DNA from: Rhodoblastus sp963736175
Lineage (GTDB): Bacteria > Pseudomonadota > Alphaproteobacteria > Rhizobiales > Beijerinckiaceae
Length of the DNA stretch: 64,000 nucleotides
Assembly (NCBI GenBank): GCA_963736175.1
Contig: CAVTNU010000014.1
Span: 124,001 to 188,000 of the forward strand
Reading direction: 5' to 3'
Shown: one piece after another, positions 21,683 to 30,955 of the stretch
Numbering within the stretch: the stretch's first letter is position 1
Layout of the letters: each line of letters opens with the position of its first letter
The notes under the pieces: generated by a model
Database searches by the model: none
The model's input: only the letters and a program-made list of their open reading frames with translations
Told to the model about the DNA's origin: nothing
Program-made: the position numbers and the translations under genes

Positions 21683-23131
21683 ATGGATCTCGACCACGAC
21701 GCCTGCTACCGCGCGCTTCGCCAACGCGACGCCCGTTTCGACGGTCGTTTCTTCACCGCCGTCAAGACCACCAAAATCTATTGTCGGCCCATTTGTCCGG
21801 CGAAAACGCCGCTGTCGAAAAACGTCGTCTTCTTCGCCTCGGCCATCGCCGCGCAAAACGCCGGCTTTCGTCCCTGCCTGCGTTGCCGGCCGGAGACGGC
21901 GCCCGACATCGGCGCCTGGCGCGGCGCCGCCAACAGCGTGTCGCGGGCCTTGTCGCTGATCGAACTCGGCGCGCTTGACGACGGCGGCGTCGACGCCCTG
22001 GCCGGGCGCCTCGGGCTGGGCGCGCGACAATTGCGGCGCCTGTTCGCCCGCCATCTCGGCGCCTCGCCTTCGGCCGCGGCGCAAACGCGACGCATCCTGC
22101 TGGCCAAGCAACTCATTCACGAAACCGAACTGCCGATGGCGGACGTCGCCTTCGCCGCGGGCTTTGGCAGCATCCGCCGTTTCAACGAGACGTTCCAGAC
22201 GCTGTTTTCGCGTCCGCCGCTCGCGCTGCGCGGCGGCGCCCGCGCGCAAATCGCGGCCGGTCCGCAAGGCCAGATCGAAGTATTGCTGCGCTATCGCCCG
22301 CCCTACGATTGGCCGAGCATGATGGCCTTCCTGCGCGCCAGGGCGATTCCCGGCGTCGAAATCGTCGAGGGCGACGCCTATGCGCGGACGATTGAAATCG
22401 GCGGCGCGCAAGGCGTCGTGCGGGTCGAACCGGCCGACGGCGACGCCCTGCGCGCGCGAATCCGTTTCCCGAAAATCTCCGCGCTGCCTCAGATCGTCGC
22501 GCGCCTGCGCCGTCTGTTCGACCTCGGCGCCGACATCGGCGCGATCGAAGCGCACCTGATGCAGGACGCCGCGTTGGCGCCGCTGATCGCGGCCCGACCC
22601 GGTTTGCGCGCGCCCGGCGCCTGGGACGGTTTCGAACTGGCGATGCGCGCGGCGCTGGGCCAGCAGATCACCGTCGCCGGCGCGCTGCGGCTCGCCGGCA
22701 AGCTGGTCGCGGCTTATGGCGAGAAACTGCATGCGCCGGAACCCGGCCTGACGCACGTATTTCCGTCCGCCAGCGCGCTCGGAAGCGCCGAATTCGCCGC
22801 GCTCGGCATGCCGCGCAGCCGGGCGGCGACGCTGGCGGCGATCGTCGAGGCCGCCGCGGCCGATCGACATTTTTTCGACGCCTCGGGCGATCTGGACAGC
22901 GCGGTCGCGCGCCTGCGGCGCCTGCGCGGCGTCGGCGAATGGACGGCGCACTACATCGCCTTGCGGCAATTGCGCGAGCCGGACGCTTTTCCGGCCGCCG
23001 ACGTCGTGCTGATGCGCGTCATGGGCGCGCTCGAGGGATGCAGTTACAGCGCGCCCCAACTGCTGACGCGGGCCGAGAATTGGCGACCGTGGCGCGCCTA
23101 TGGCGCGCAGCATCTTTGGGCCGCCGCCTGA
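21683..23131 (+). CDS. Ada-like/AraC/AlkA DNA repair fusion (3-methyladenine glycosylase II type)
   Basis: 482 residues with four parts. Residues 30-70 are an Ada N-terminal zinc module with Cys34, Cys38, Cys65 and Cys68 (YCRPICPAK and CLRCRP). About 85-185 is an AraC-type helix-turn-helix. About 195-300 is an AlkA N-terminal domain, and the rest an HhH-GPD glycosylase with RLRGVGEWTAHYIALR and the catalytic Asp in FPAADVVL. This is the ada-alkA type adaptive-response protein: methyl-phosphotriester sensing, transcription activation and removal of alkylated bases in one chain. No O6-methyltransferase domain (PCHRV) is present. Confidence 0.92.
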   Translation: MDLDHDACYRALRQRDARFDGRFFTAVKTTKIYCRPICPAKTPLSKNVVFFASAIAAQNAGFRPCLRCRPETAPDIGAWRGAANSVSRALSLIELGALDDGGVDALAGRLGLGARQLRRLFARHLGASPSAAAQTRRILLAKQLIHETELPMADVAFAAGFGSIRRFNETFQTLFSRPPLALRGGARAQIAAGPQGQIEVLLRYRPPYDWPSMMAFLRARAIPGVEIVEGDAYARTIEIGGAQGVVRVEPADGDALRARIRFPKISALPQIVARLRRLFDLGADIGAIEAHLMQDAALAPLIAARPGLRAPGAWDGFELAMRAALGQQITVAGALRLAGKLVAAYGEKLHAPEPGLTHVFPSASALGSAEFAALGMPRSRAATLAAIVEAAAADRHFFDASGDLDSAVARLRRLRGVGEWTAHYIALRQLREPDAFPAADVVLMRVMGALEGCSYSAPQLLTRAENWRPWRAYGAQHLWAAA

Positions 23132-23214
23132 CGCCGATCCGCCGCTTGACCGCGCCTGCCCCGCTCGTCAAGCTCGCCCTCATACTCGTTTCAGCGAATC
23201 GAACGGAGTTTTCC

Positions 23215-23550
23215 GTGCGCGTTTTTCTCTTTCTATTGCCCGGTCTCCTCGCTTTAGGCGCCTGCAACGCCAGCGCGCCGCCGGCGGCGTCCTTGGCCCC
23301 CGTCGCCGCGTCGATCCGCGTCAGTCCCGATAATTTCCGGCTGCCGGAAGGGTCTGGCTGCGGCGGCGACATCGCCCGCTATCGCGCCGTGATGGACAAT
23401 GACCTGCGCATGGGCCACGTTAATCAATCGGTCTATGACCAGATTCAGCTCGAGATCGCCGGCGCCGACAACGTCTGCAAGAGCGGCCAGGACGCCCGTG
23501 CGCGCGCCCTCGTCCACGCCAGCAAGGCGCGCCACGGCTATCCCGGCTGA
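23215..23550 (+). CDS. Small lipoprotein of unknown function
   Basis: 111 residues from a GTG at 23215, chosen for GGAG seven bases upstream and the resulting signal peptide. The lipobox LALGAC puts the lipidated Cys at about residue 18. The mature part holds two further Cys (GSGCGGD and DNVCKSG) and a DIARYRAVMDNDLRMGHVNQ segment that I recognise only as a recurring alphaproteobacterial hypothetical type. It probably sits in the outer or inner membrane facing the periplasm. It follows the ada-alkA gene by 83 bp. Confidence 0.7.
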   Translation: MRVFLFLLPGLLALGACNASAPPAASLAPVAASIRVSPDNFRLPEGSGCGGDIARYRAVMDNDLRMGHVNQSVYDQIQLEIAGADNVCKSGQDARARALVHASKARHGYPG

Positions 23551-23591
23551 ACCCCGTTGCGGCCATTTTTCATGAACCCAAAGCTTGCCGA

Positions 23592-25280
23592 ATGAATGAC
23601 GACAACACCAAGGACTGGCCGATTTTCAGAGCGCTGCGCGGCGCAGGCGGCTCGTGGCGGATGGACGTTCTGGCCGGCCTGACGCTCGCCGCCATCGCCA
23701 TTCCCGAACAAATGGCGACGGCTCGTCTTGGCGGTTTTTCGCCGCATATCGGCTTTTTCGCCTTTGTCGCGGGCGCCCTCGCCTTCGCGGTTTTCGGCGC
23801 CAATCGGTATTTGTCGGCCGGAGCGGATTCCACCATCACGCCTATTTTCGCGGGATCGCTGGTTTTGCTCGCCGCGTCGGGATCGCCGCAATTCGTCACG
23901 CTCGCGGCCCTGCTGGCGCTGCTCGTTGGCCTTATTCTCATTGCGGCGGGCGTCTTCCGGGCCGGCTGGGTCGCCGATCTCTTGTCCATTCCGGTGATGA
24001 CCGGGTTTCTGGCCGGCATTTCCATTCACATCGCGGTTTCGCAACTGCCCGCCTTGCTCGGCCTGCCGCCGGGCTCCGGCTCGTTTTTTGACCGCGTCGC
24101 GCAGATCGCCAGCCATATCGGGCAAACGAACGCGCTTGACATAGCGATCGGGCTCGCCTGCCTTATCGCCATCATCCTCTCCGAAAAACTCAGCCCGCGT
24201 ATTCCCGGCGCCTTGATCGCCCTCGGCGCGGCGACGCTCGCCGTGCTTTTCTTTGGCCTTGAACAGCGGGGCGTCGGCGTCGTCGGCCTGTTCCCGATGC
24301 AGCCGCCGCACCCTTCCCTGCCCTTGGTCGGACCCAATGATCTGGCCAAAGTCGCCGGATTGGCCTTTCTCATCGCCCTCATCATCATGGTGCAGACGTC
24401 GGCGACTTCGCGCTCCTTCCCTGGTCCGGCGGGCGAATCGGCGGACGTCAATCAGGATTTCATCGGGCTTGGCGCCGGCAGCGCGCTGTCGGGCCTGTTC
24501 GGCGCCTTCCCGGTCAACGCCAGTCCGCCGCGCACCGCCATCGTTTTCGAAACCGGCGGACGTTCGCAGGTCGCCGGATTGGTCGGCGCCGGAGCCGTCG
24601 TCATCGTCGCCGCTTTTGGCGCCGACTTTCTCGCCCATGTGCCGGAAGCGGCGCTGGCCGGCATATTGCTGTTCGTCGCCGGACGGATTTTCCGCGTCGC
24701 CGCGATGCGCGAAATCGCCAGCAAGACCTGGTCAGAATTCGCCCTTGTCCTCATCACCATGCTGGCCGTGACCTTGTTGCCCGTGCAGACGGGCGTGGCG
24801 CTGGCGATTATCCTGTCCCTTCTGCACGGCCTGTGGACGACGACGCACACGCGTCTGGCCGAATACGAGCGCCTGCCGGGCGAGACCGTCTGGTGGCCGC
24901 AACATCCAAAAATGAAGGGTGAAAAACTGGAAGGCGTGCTGGTTGTCGGCTATCAGGCGCCGCTGAGTTTTCTCAACATTTATCCCTTCGCGCACGACCT
25001 GTTGGCCGCGATCCGACCGGGGCTGAAGTTGATCGTGCTGGAGGCCGCCAGCGTCGTCGACATCGACTTTACCGCCGCCGGGATTTTCAAGAACGCCATC
25101 GAACAATGCCACGCCAAAGGCGTCGACTTCGCCATCGCGCGGCTTGAATCGTCGCGCGCCCAGACGGCGCTGGAGCAGTTCGGCGGCTTGAAGGCGCTGG
25201 GCGAAGGCCGGATTTTCTACAGCGTCGACGAAGCGACTAAGACGCTGGCCAAGGACGCTCGCGTCGTGACGCTGGATTAG
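23592..25280 (+). CDS. SulP family anion transporter with STAS domain
   Basis: 562 residues. About 10-12 membrane segments occupy residues 20-420, with the SulP features AIPEQMATARLGG near the N-terminus and FGAFPVNASPPRTA. A cytoplasmic STAS domain follows (about 440-555; VVDIDFTAAGIFKNAIEQC). SulP proteins move sulfate, bicarbonate, nitrate or dicarboxylates; no accessory gene marks the substrate. It ends 157 bp before clpA in convergent orientation, sharing a bidirectional terminator. Confidence 0.9.
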   Translation: MNDDNTKDWPIFRALRGAGGSWRMDVLAGLTLAAIAIPEQMATARLGGFSPHIGFFAFVAGALAFAVFGANRYLSAGADSTITPIFAGSLVLLAASGSPQFVTLAALLALLVGLILIAAGVFRAGWVADLLSIPVMTGFLAGISIHIAVSQLPALLGLPPGSGSFFDRVAQIASHIGQTNALDIAIGLACLIAIILSEKLSPRIPGALIALGAATLAVLFFGLEQRGVGVVGLFPMQPPHPSLPLVGPNDLAKVAGLAFLIALIIMVQTSATSRSFPGPAGESADVNQDFIGLGAGSALSGLFGAFPVNASPPRTAIVFETGGRSQVAGLVGAGAVVIVAAFGADFLAHVPEAALAGILLFVAGRIFRVAAMREIASKTWSEFALVLITMLAVTLLPVQTGVALAIILSLLHGLWTTTHTRLAEYERLPGETVWWPQHPKMKGEKLEGVLVVGYQAPLSFLNIYPFAHDLLAAIRPGLKLIVLEAASVVDIDFTAAGIFKNAIEQCHAKGVDFAIARLESSRAQTALEQFGGLKALGEGRIFYSVDEATKTLAKDARVVTLD

Positions 25281-25383
25281 GAAACGGCGCGCCCGACGTT
25301 GGCAATACCGCCGATGTCGATTCGCCGCTTTGTCGCGCCATGCGCGCCGTCGCGTTTGAAACCGGCGGCCTGAGGAAATAAAG

Positions 25384-25415
25384 AAGCCGGAAGGTTTCCC
25401 CCTTCCGGCTTTTCT
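25384..25415. terminator. Bidirectional terminator between SulP and clpA
   Basis: Arms AAGCCGGAAGG and CCTTCCGGCTT with a six-base loop; T-rich on the plus side (TTTTCTTA) and TTCTTTATTT on the minus side. Confidence 0.8.
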
Positions 25416-25436
25416 TAGGGCCGAGCGTCGAGCGCG

Positions 25437-27872
25437 CTATTTCGGTTCGAGCAGCGGCGCGGCGGCGTCCTTTTCCTTGGCCTTGCGCGCCTTGGCGCGG
25501 CGCACTTCCGGTTCGGACCGAACCTTTTTCTTGCTCGCCTCGACGATTTCCTTGTCCGGCCGCGGCAGCACCGGCCCCTCCGGGAAGACGAAGACCAGTT
25601 TCGACTCCTCGCCGTCGCCGGCGACCACCACCCGCACGGTGCCGCCGTTTTTCAGCCGTCCGAACAGAACCTCGTCGGCCAGCGGCGTCTTGATGTGGGT
25701 CTGGATCACCCGCGCCATCGGGCGCGCGCCCATCGCTTGATCGTAGCCGCGCTCGATCAGCCATCTGCGCGCCTCTTCGGACAGCTCAATCGAGATATTG
25801 CGGTCGGCGAGCTGCGCCTCAAGCTGCATGACGAACTTGTCGACGACCTTGGCGATAACCTCGGGCGGCAAATGGCCGAACGGCACAATGGCGTCGAGCC
25901 GGTTGCGGAATTCCGGCGCGAACATCCGATTGATCGCCTCCTCATCATCGCCCTCGCGCTTGGTGCGCGTGAAACCGAAGGCGGATTTGGCCAGGTCGGC
26001 CGCGCCCGCATTGGTGGTCATGATAAGGATCACGTTGCGGAAGCTGATCTGCTTGCCGTTATGATCGGTCAATTTGCCGTGATCCATGATCTGCAACAGG
26101 ATGTTGTAGAGATCAGGATGGGCTTTTTCGATTTCGTCGAGCAACAACACGCAATGGGGATGCTGATCGACGGCGTCGGTCAGCAGACCGCCCTGTTCGA
26201 AGCCGACATAGCCAGGAGGCGCGCCGATCAACCGGCTGACCGTGTGACGCTCCATATATTCCGACATGTCGAAGCGGATCAGCTCGACGCCCAGTGAAAT
26301 CGCCAATTGCCGCGCCGCTTCCGTTTTGCCGACGCCGGTCGGACCGGAAAACAGATAGGAGCCGATCGGCTTTTCGACCTCGCGCAAGCCCGCTCTGGCA
26401 AGCTTGATGGCGGACGTCAGAGCGCCGATCGCGGCGTCCTGGCCGTAAACCACGCGCTTGAGCGTGCTCTCCAGGTGCTGCAACACCTCGGCGTCGTCCT
26501 TTGACACGGATTTGGGCGGAATGCGCGCCATCGTGGCGATCGTCGCCTCGATTTCCTTGACGCCGATCGTGCGCTTGCGCTTGTTTTCCGGATTGAGCAT
26601 TTGCGAGGCGCCCGTCTCGTCGATCACGTCGATCGCCTTGTCGGGCAATTTCCGGTCGTGAATGTAGCGCGCCGACAATTCCACCGCCGCCTTGACCGCT
26701 TCGGCGGTGTAGCGGAGCTTATGGAATTCCTCGAAATAGGGCTTCAAACCCTTGAGAATCTCGATTGTGTCGGGGATCGAGGGCTCGTTGATGTCGATTT
26801 TCTGGAACCGGCGCACCAAAGCCCGGTCCTTCTCGAAATATTGCCGGTATTCCTTGTAGGTGGTCGAGCCGATACAGCGCAATGTTCCCTGCGCCAGCGC
26901 CGGCTTGAGCAGGTTGGACGCGTCCATCGCGCCGCCCGACGTCGCCCCGGCGCCGATCACCGTATGAATTTCGTCGATGAACAGGATGGCGTTCTTGTGC
27001 TGCTCGATTTCCTTCATCACCTGTTTCAGGCGTTCTTCGAAATCGCCGCGATAGCGCGTTCCGGCCAGCAAGGTGCCCATATCGAGAGCAAAAACCGTGG
27101 CGCCCGCCAAAACTTCCGGCACTTCATGCTTGATGATCTTGCGCGCCAGCCCTTCGGCAATAGCGGTCTTTCCGACGCCGGGATCGCCGACCAGCAAGGG
27201 ATTGTTCTTCTGACGCCGGCACAGCACCTGAATTGTGCGCTGCACCTCGGCTTCCCTGCCGATCAGCGGATCGATGCGACCATCCCTCGCCTTTTTGTTG
27301 AGGTCAATGCAATAAGCCTCTAATGCGCCTTCTTTTTTCTTCTGATCAGACGATTTGGGCTCGCGCGCGCTATCGCCCCGTTCGGATTCTTCGTCGGCCC
27401 CGCGCGGCGTCTTCGAGGCGTCCGAGAGACCGGGCCGCTTGGCTATGCCGTGGCTGATGTAATTGACCGCGTCATAGCGGGTCATGTCCTGCTCCTGCAG
27501 GAAATAAGCCGCGTGGCTTTCACGTTCGGCGAAGATCGCCACCAAGACATTGGCGCCGGTCACCTCTTCGCGGCCGGACGATTGCACGTGAATCACCGCG
27601 CGCTGAATGACCCTTTGGAAACCAGATGTCGGCTTGGGATCGTCGTTCCCGTCATTGACGAGATTTTCAAGCTCCTGGTCGATGTAGCCGGTAAGATTCT
27701 TGCGCAAAAGCTCAAGATCCACGGTGCATGCCCGCATCACCGCCGAGGCGTCGGGATCCTCGGTCAGACTCAAAAGCAGATGTTCGAGCGTGGCGAACTC
27801 GTGATGGCGTTCGTTCGCCGCAGCGAGCGCGCGGTGGAGCGATTGTTCAAGGTTGCGCGAGAACGACGGCAT
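25437..27872 (-). CDS. clpA: ATP-dependent Clp protease ATP-binding subunit ClpA
   Basis: 811 residues. The N-domain (about 1-145) is followed by a charged linker, AAA domain 1 with Walker A GDPGVGKTAIAEG, and AAA domain 2 with Walker A GPTGVGKTEAAR. ClpA unfolds substrates and feeds them to the ClpP peptidase, choosing N-degron substrates through ClpS, encoded just upstream. The C-terminus has a Lys/Arg-rich tail of about 40 residues (ASKKKVRSEPEVRRAKARKA) longer than in E. coli. It is co-transcribed with clpS (10 bp gap). Confidence 0.96.
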   Translation of the reverse strand: MPSFSRNLEQSLHRALAAANERHHEFATLEHLLLSLTEDPDASAVMRACTVDLELLRKNLTGYIDQELENLVNDGNDDPKPTSGFQRVIQRAVIHVQSSGREEVTGANVLVAIFAERESHAAYFLQEQDMTRYDAVNYISHGIAKRPGLSDASKTPRGADEESERGDSAREPKSSDQKKKEGALEAYCIDLNKKARDGRIDPLIGREAEVQRTIQVLCRRQKNNPLLVGDPGVGKTAIAEGLARKIIKHEVPEVLAGATVFALDMGTLLAGTRYRGDFEERLKQVMKEIEQHKNAILFIDEIHTVIGAGATSGGAMDASNLLKPALAQGTLRCIGSTTYKEYRQYFEKDRALVRRFQKIDINEPSIPDTIEILKGLKPYFEEFHKLRYTAEAVKAAVELSARYIHDRKLPDKAIDVIDETGASQMLNPENKRKRTIGVKEIEATIATMARIPPKSVSKDDAEVLQHLESTLKRVVYGQDAAIGALTSAIKLARAGLREVEKPIGSYLFSGPTGVGKTEAARQLAISLGVELIRFDMSEYMERHTVSRLIGAPPGYVGFEQGGLLTDAVDQHPHCVLLLDEIEKAHPDLYNILLQIMDHGKLTDHNGKQISFRNVILIMTTNAGAADLAKSAFGFTRTKREGDDEEAINRMFAPEFRNRLDAIVPFGHLPPEVIAKVVDKFVMQLEAQLADRNISIELSEEARRWLIERGYDQAMGARPMARVIQTHIKTPLADEVLFGRLKNGGTVRVVVAGDGEESKLVFVFPEGPVLPRPDKEIVEASKKKVRSEPEVRRAKARKAKEKDAAAPLLEPK

Positions 27873-27881
27873 GATCCTGCC

Positions 27882-28313
27882 TCACTTCTTTTCCATGACG
27901 CATTGCAGCGGATGCTGATGCTTGCGTGCGTAATCCATGACTTGCGTGACCTTGGTGTCGGCGACTTCGTAGGTGTAGACCCCGCATTCGCCAACGCCTT
28001 GGTGATGCACCAGCAACATGATGCGGGTCGCTTCGTCCGGTCCCTTGTGAAAAAAGGTGCGCAGAACCGAAATGACGAACTCCATCGGCGTATAATCATC
28101 GTTCAGCAGCAACACTCGATACATGCTCGGGCGTTGCGTCTGCGTCTTGACGCGGGTTATCACCGCCGTCCCCGCTCCCGAGCCGTCGCCCGGAGCCTTG
28201 CGCGGCCCCTTACCGGCCGCGCGTGGCTTCCACTCTCCAACCCCAAGCTGGAGGGAAGCTGTCTGGCCTTCGATCCGGCGCAACGCGCACTGATGTGCAA
28301 TCCGACATTCCAC
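27882..28313 (-). CDS. clpS: ATP-dependent Clp protease adaptor ClpS
   Basis: The ClpS core is unmistakable: YRVLLLNDDYTPMEFVISVL, then VGECGVYTYEVADTKVTQ and the C-terminal HQHPLQC. ClpS binds N-end rule residues and delivers proteins to ClpA. No ATG is available close to the core. The GTG at 28313 has AGGAG eight bases upstream and gives 143 residues with an N-terminal extension of about 50; the frame remains open to 28400. The true start is uncertain but the adaptor itself is complete. Confidence 0.93.
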   Translation of the reverse strand: MECRIAHQCALRRIEGQTASLQLGVGEWKPRAAGKGPRKAPGDGSGAGTAVITRVKTQTQRPSMYRVLLLNDDYTPMEFVISVLRTFFHKGPDEATRIMLLVHHQGVGECGVYTYEVADTKVTQVMDYARKHQHPLQCVMEKK

Positions 28314-28640
28314 GTGAACGGCTCCTGGCGTGGACTGTTTCAAAACGTCGAGACCCTTCCAAAAATTCCAATCCGACTTACCGCCGCAGCGCGGCGACAT
28401 CTTTCCATTTATGAATTGACGAACGCAGCTTCCAGTATGATCTGAATTTCTTTTCGCCTAAAGCGGCAAATCGGCGACCCGTATCCTCATACGAGACTCA
28501 GGCAAGCTTCGTTCCAGTTTGCGGCAAAAATAAAAAAACCCGCCCGGAAAAACCGAGCGGGTTGTGTAAGCATTGATCCTGCGGGTGAAACGCTACGCGC
28601 CGCCGGACGGTCGCTGGTCCGAACGAGACCGGAGCCTAAA
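28314..28640. other. Intergenic region between clpS and phasin gene
   Basis: 327 bp holding the phasin terminator (28531-28563) and, presumably, the clpS-clpA promoter. I see no gene in it. Confidence 0.5.
28531..28563 (-). terminator. Terminator of the phasin gene
   Basis: Minus-strand arms AACCCGCTCGG and CCGGGCGGGTT around TTTTT, followed by seven T. Confidence 0.85.
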
Positions 28641-28982
28641 TTACTTGGCGGCGGCCTGAACCTTGGCGATCGCGCCTTCAACCGGCTTGAACGCTTCCTT
28701 GGCGGCGTTGGTGTACAACTCGCCGAGCTTGGTCGCCTGGGCGACGAGGCTTTCGTAGGACGACTTGGCGAAATCCTGCTGAAGAGCGATCGCTTCCTCA
28801 ACCTTCTGTACGCCCAGCAGCTTTTCGACGAACGCCGAGCCGCTCTCAAGGGACTTCTTGGAATAGTCAGTGGTTTCGGCGGCGATGGCCTGCATGGCCT
28901 TGGCGACTTCGCCGGCGGCGGCCTGCACGGCTTCGATCTGCTCTTTACCGATTTGCTGGAACTGTTCGAAATTGGCGGTCAT
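28641..28982 (-). CDS. Phasin family protein
   Basis: 113 residues, almost entirely helical, starting MTANFEQFQQIGKEQIEAVQ. The pattern FEQFQQIGKEQIEAV...SKKSLESGSAFVEKLLGVQ...FAKSSYESLV is typical of phasin_2 proteins. Phasins coat polyhydroxyalkanoate granules and affect their number and size. No pha synthesis genes are in the window, so PHA association here rests on family membership. It is monocistronic with a strong terminator, consistent with high expression. Confidence 0.88.
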   Translation of the reverse strand: MTANFEQFQQIGKEQIEAVQAAAGEVAKAMQAIAAETTDYSKKSLESGSAFVEKLLGVQKVEEAIALQQDFAKSSYESLVAQATKLGELYTNAAKEAFKPVEGAIAKVQAAAK

Positions 28983-29245
28983 CGATCAAACCCCTCGTTT
29001 GTCCGCCTCAGCGGAAAATTTTTCAACGCCCCATTTGCGGCGGCAGGAATGGTTTATGTGCGGCGCACAATTTTGTCAAGAGAAATGTTGCAACGCACAA
29101 AACGGCGTGGCGCATTTTTATCCACCGGCTTAACCCTCGGGTAACCGCAATAACATAGCCTTCGCCTTGGTCCTTCGTGGCGTAACGAAGCTCCGGCGTA
29201 GGCCGCAAGGCGCAAATAACCTGTTGAGTTAGTGAAGAGTAGCCG

Positions 29246-30904
29246 ATGTTCAAGTTGTGCGTAACAAACCGGCTCCATACCGGTGTGGCGTTGACGGGCG
29301 TTTTTTTGGCGCTCTTGACTACGGCCATTGCAACGCCGGCGCAGGCGCGCCACCGTCATCATCTTCGCGCCCACCACGTCCACATTCATCACGCGCGCCA
29401 CAGCCACGGTCATCGCGGCCATGCCGCCGAGATCGGCGGTCCGGCGTTCGCGTCGATCGTCGTTGACGGCAATACCGGGCGCACGCTTTACGCCCAAAAT
29501 GAAAACGAGCTGCGCCATCCCGCTTCGATCACCAAGGTGATGACGCTCTATTTGCTGTTCGAGCAATTGGAAAAAGGCAAGTTCAATCTCGGCAGCGAAA
29601 TCGGGATTTCCAGACACGCCGCCGCGCAGGCGCCGTCCAAACTGGGTCTGCGCCCCGGTTCGACGATCCGCGTCGACGACGCCATCAAGGCGATCGTCAC
29701 CAAATCGGCCAACGACATCGCCGTGGCCGTCGCCGAAGCGGTGGGCGGAAACGAAGACGATTTCGCCGAAATGATGACGCAGAAGGCGCACGCCCTCGGC
29801 ATGAGCCACACAGTTTACCGTAACGCCTCGGGCCTGCCGAACAGCGAGCAAGTGACAAGCGCGCGTGACCTTACGGTCTTAGGGCGGGCGATTCAGGAGC
29901 GCTTCCCACACTATTATCGCTTCTTCTCCACCCGCGTCTTCAATTTCGCCGGCGAATCGCATCGCAACCACAATCATCTGCTTGGCCGCGTCGAGGGCAT
30001 GGACGGCATCAAGACCGGCTACACGGCGGCCTCCGGCTTCAACCTCCTGACGTCCGTCAGGCGCAATGGGCATTTCATCGTCTCGGCCGTTCTTGGCGGA
30101 CGAACGGCGCATGCGCGCGACAACATCATGGCCGATCTGATCGAGGATCACATCGAAGACGGCGCAACGGGCCACGCCGCCGTGCGCGTCGCCGAGAACG
30201 AAAGCGAGACGGACGTGCGTCCGCATGCCGCCGCGCCGGTTCGCGCCGAAGCGGATGCGCGGCCCGAACCAGCCCGCGTCGTCGCTGAGGCGCCTGCCCC
30301 GCCCCATCCCGAACCGGCCCGCGAATGGGTCAAACCCGAACCCAAGGCGCCGCGTCTCCAGCTCGCCGCCCTCGCGCCCGATCCGAAGCCGCGCCCCGCC
30401 TACATATCAGCCTCCGCCAAGCCAGCGCCCGGGAACGAAGAAAACGTCGCCACCGCGAGCGTGAACAAACACGCCGCCTCGCGTGACGGCTCGACGCGCT
30501 CGGCTTTCGCCCCCGTCACGCCCTCCGCCATGCGCTGGAGCCCCGGCCCTCAGCCGAAGATCGCCTTGCGCGCCGCGGCCCATACAGCGGCGGCCCAGCG
30601 CAGCGAACAGGCCAAGGCGAGCGTCGAGGAGCCGGAGAAACGCGCCGGCCGTCCGGCAAACGCCGGCTGGATGATCCAGGTCGGCGCCACCGACGACGCC
30701 GGCAAAGCCAATGATCTGCTGATGCGCGCCAAATCGCGGGGCAAAGGCGCCCTCGCCTCGGCGCGCGGCTTCACCGAAAAAGTGCAGAAGGGCAGCGAGA
30801 CGCTGTATCGCGCCCGTTTCGCCGGCCTTGAGGAAAACAGCGCGGAGACGGCCTGCAAGACCCTGAAGCGTACGGGCTTCAGCTGTTTTGCCACAAGGAA
30901 TTGA
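29246..30904 (+). CDS. D-alanyl-D-alanine carboxypeptidase with SPOR domain
   Basis: 552 residues. A signal peptide ends after AQA (residue 34). The mature N-terminus is unusual: 12 His within residues 36-59. The S11 peptidase domain carries Ser94-x-x-Lys97 (SITK), Ser154-Ala-Asn156 and Lys256-Thr-Gly258. A long Pro/Ala/Glu-rich linker (about 300-465) leads to a C-terminal SPOR domain (about 470-552) that binds denuded glycan at the septum. It trims the terminal D-Ala from peptidoglycan stem peptides in the periplasm. Confidence 0.92.
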   Translation: MFKLCVTNRLHTGVALTGVFLALLTTAIATPAQARHRHHLRAHHVHIHHARHSHGHRGHAAEIGGPAFASIVVDGNTGRTLYAQNENELRHPASITKVMTLYLLFEQLEKGKFNLGSEIGISRHAAAQAPSKLGLRPGSTIRVDDAIKAIVTKSANDIAVAVAEAVGGNEDDFAEMMTQKAHALGMSHTVYRNASGLPNSEQVTSARDLTVLGRAIQERFPHYYRFFSTRVFNFAGESHRNHNHLLGRVEGMDGIKTGYTAASGFNLLTSVRRNGHFIVSAVLGGRTAHARDNIMADLIEDHIEDGATGHAAVRVAENESETDVRPHAAAPVRAEADARPEPARVVAEAPAPPHPEPAREWVKPEPKAPRLQLAALAPDPKPRPAYISASAKPAPGNEENVATASVNKHAASRDGSTRSAFAPVTPSAMRWSPGPQPKIALRAAAHTAAAQRSEQAKASVEEPEKRAGRPANAGWMIQVGATDDAGKANDLLMRAKSRGKGALASARGFTEKVQKGSETLYRARFAGLEENSAETACKTLKRTGFSCFATRN

Positions 30905-30955
30905 ATTGATCGCGTTTCAGACGGTTTGTTGGCGTAGCGTTTGGGTGAAGGATTA

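Noticed and set aside
21404..23113. 569-codon minus-strand frame opposite the ada-alkA gene
   Set aside because: Gene-sized but antisense to a recognisable protein and rich in Arg and Gln; only its last 40 codons, with the leucine run, are taken as the leu leader.
23538..24638. 366-codon minus-strand frame opposite the SulP gene
   Set aside because: Charged low-complexity composition (Gly/Arg/Asp/Gln repeats) typical of antisense to a hydrophobic membrane protein in GC-rich DNA.
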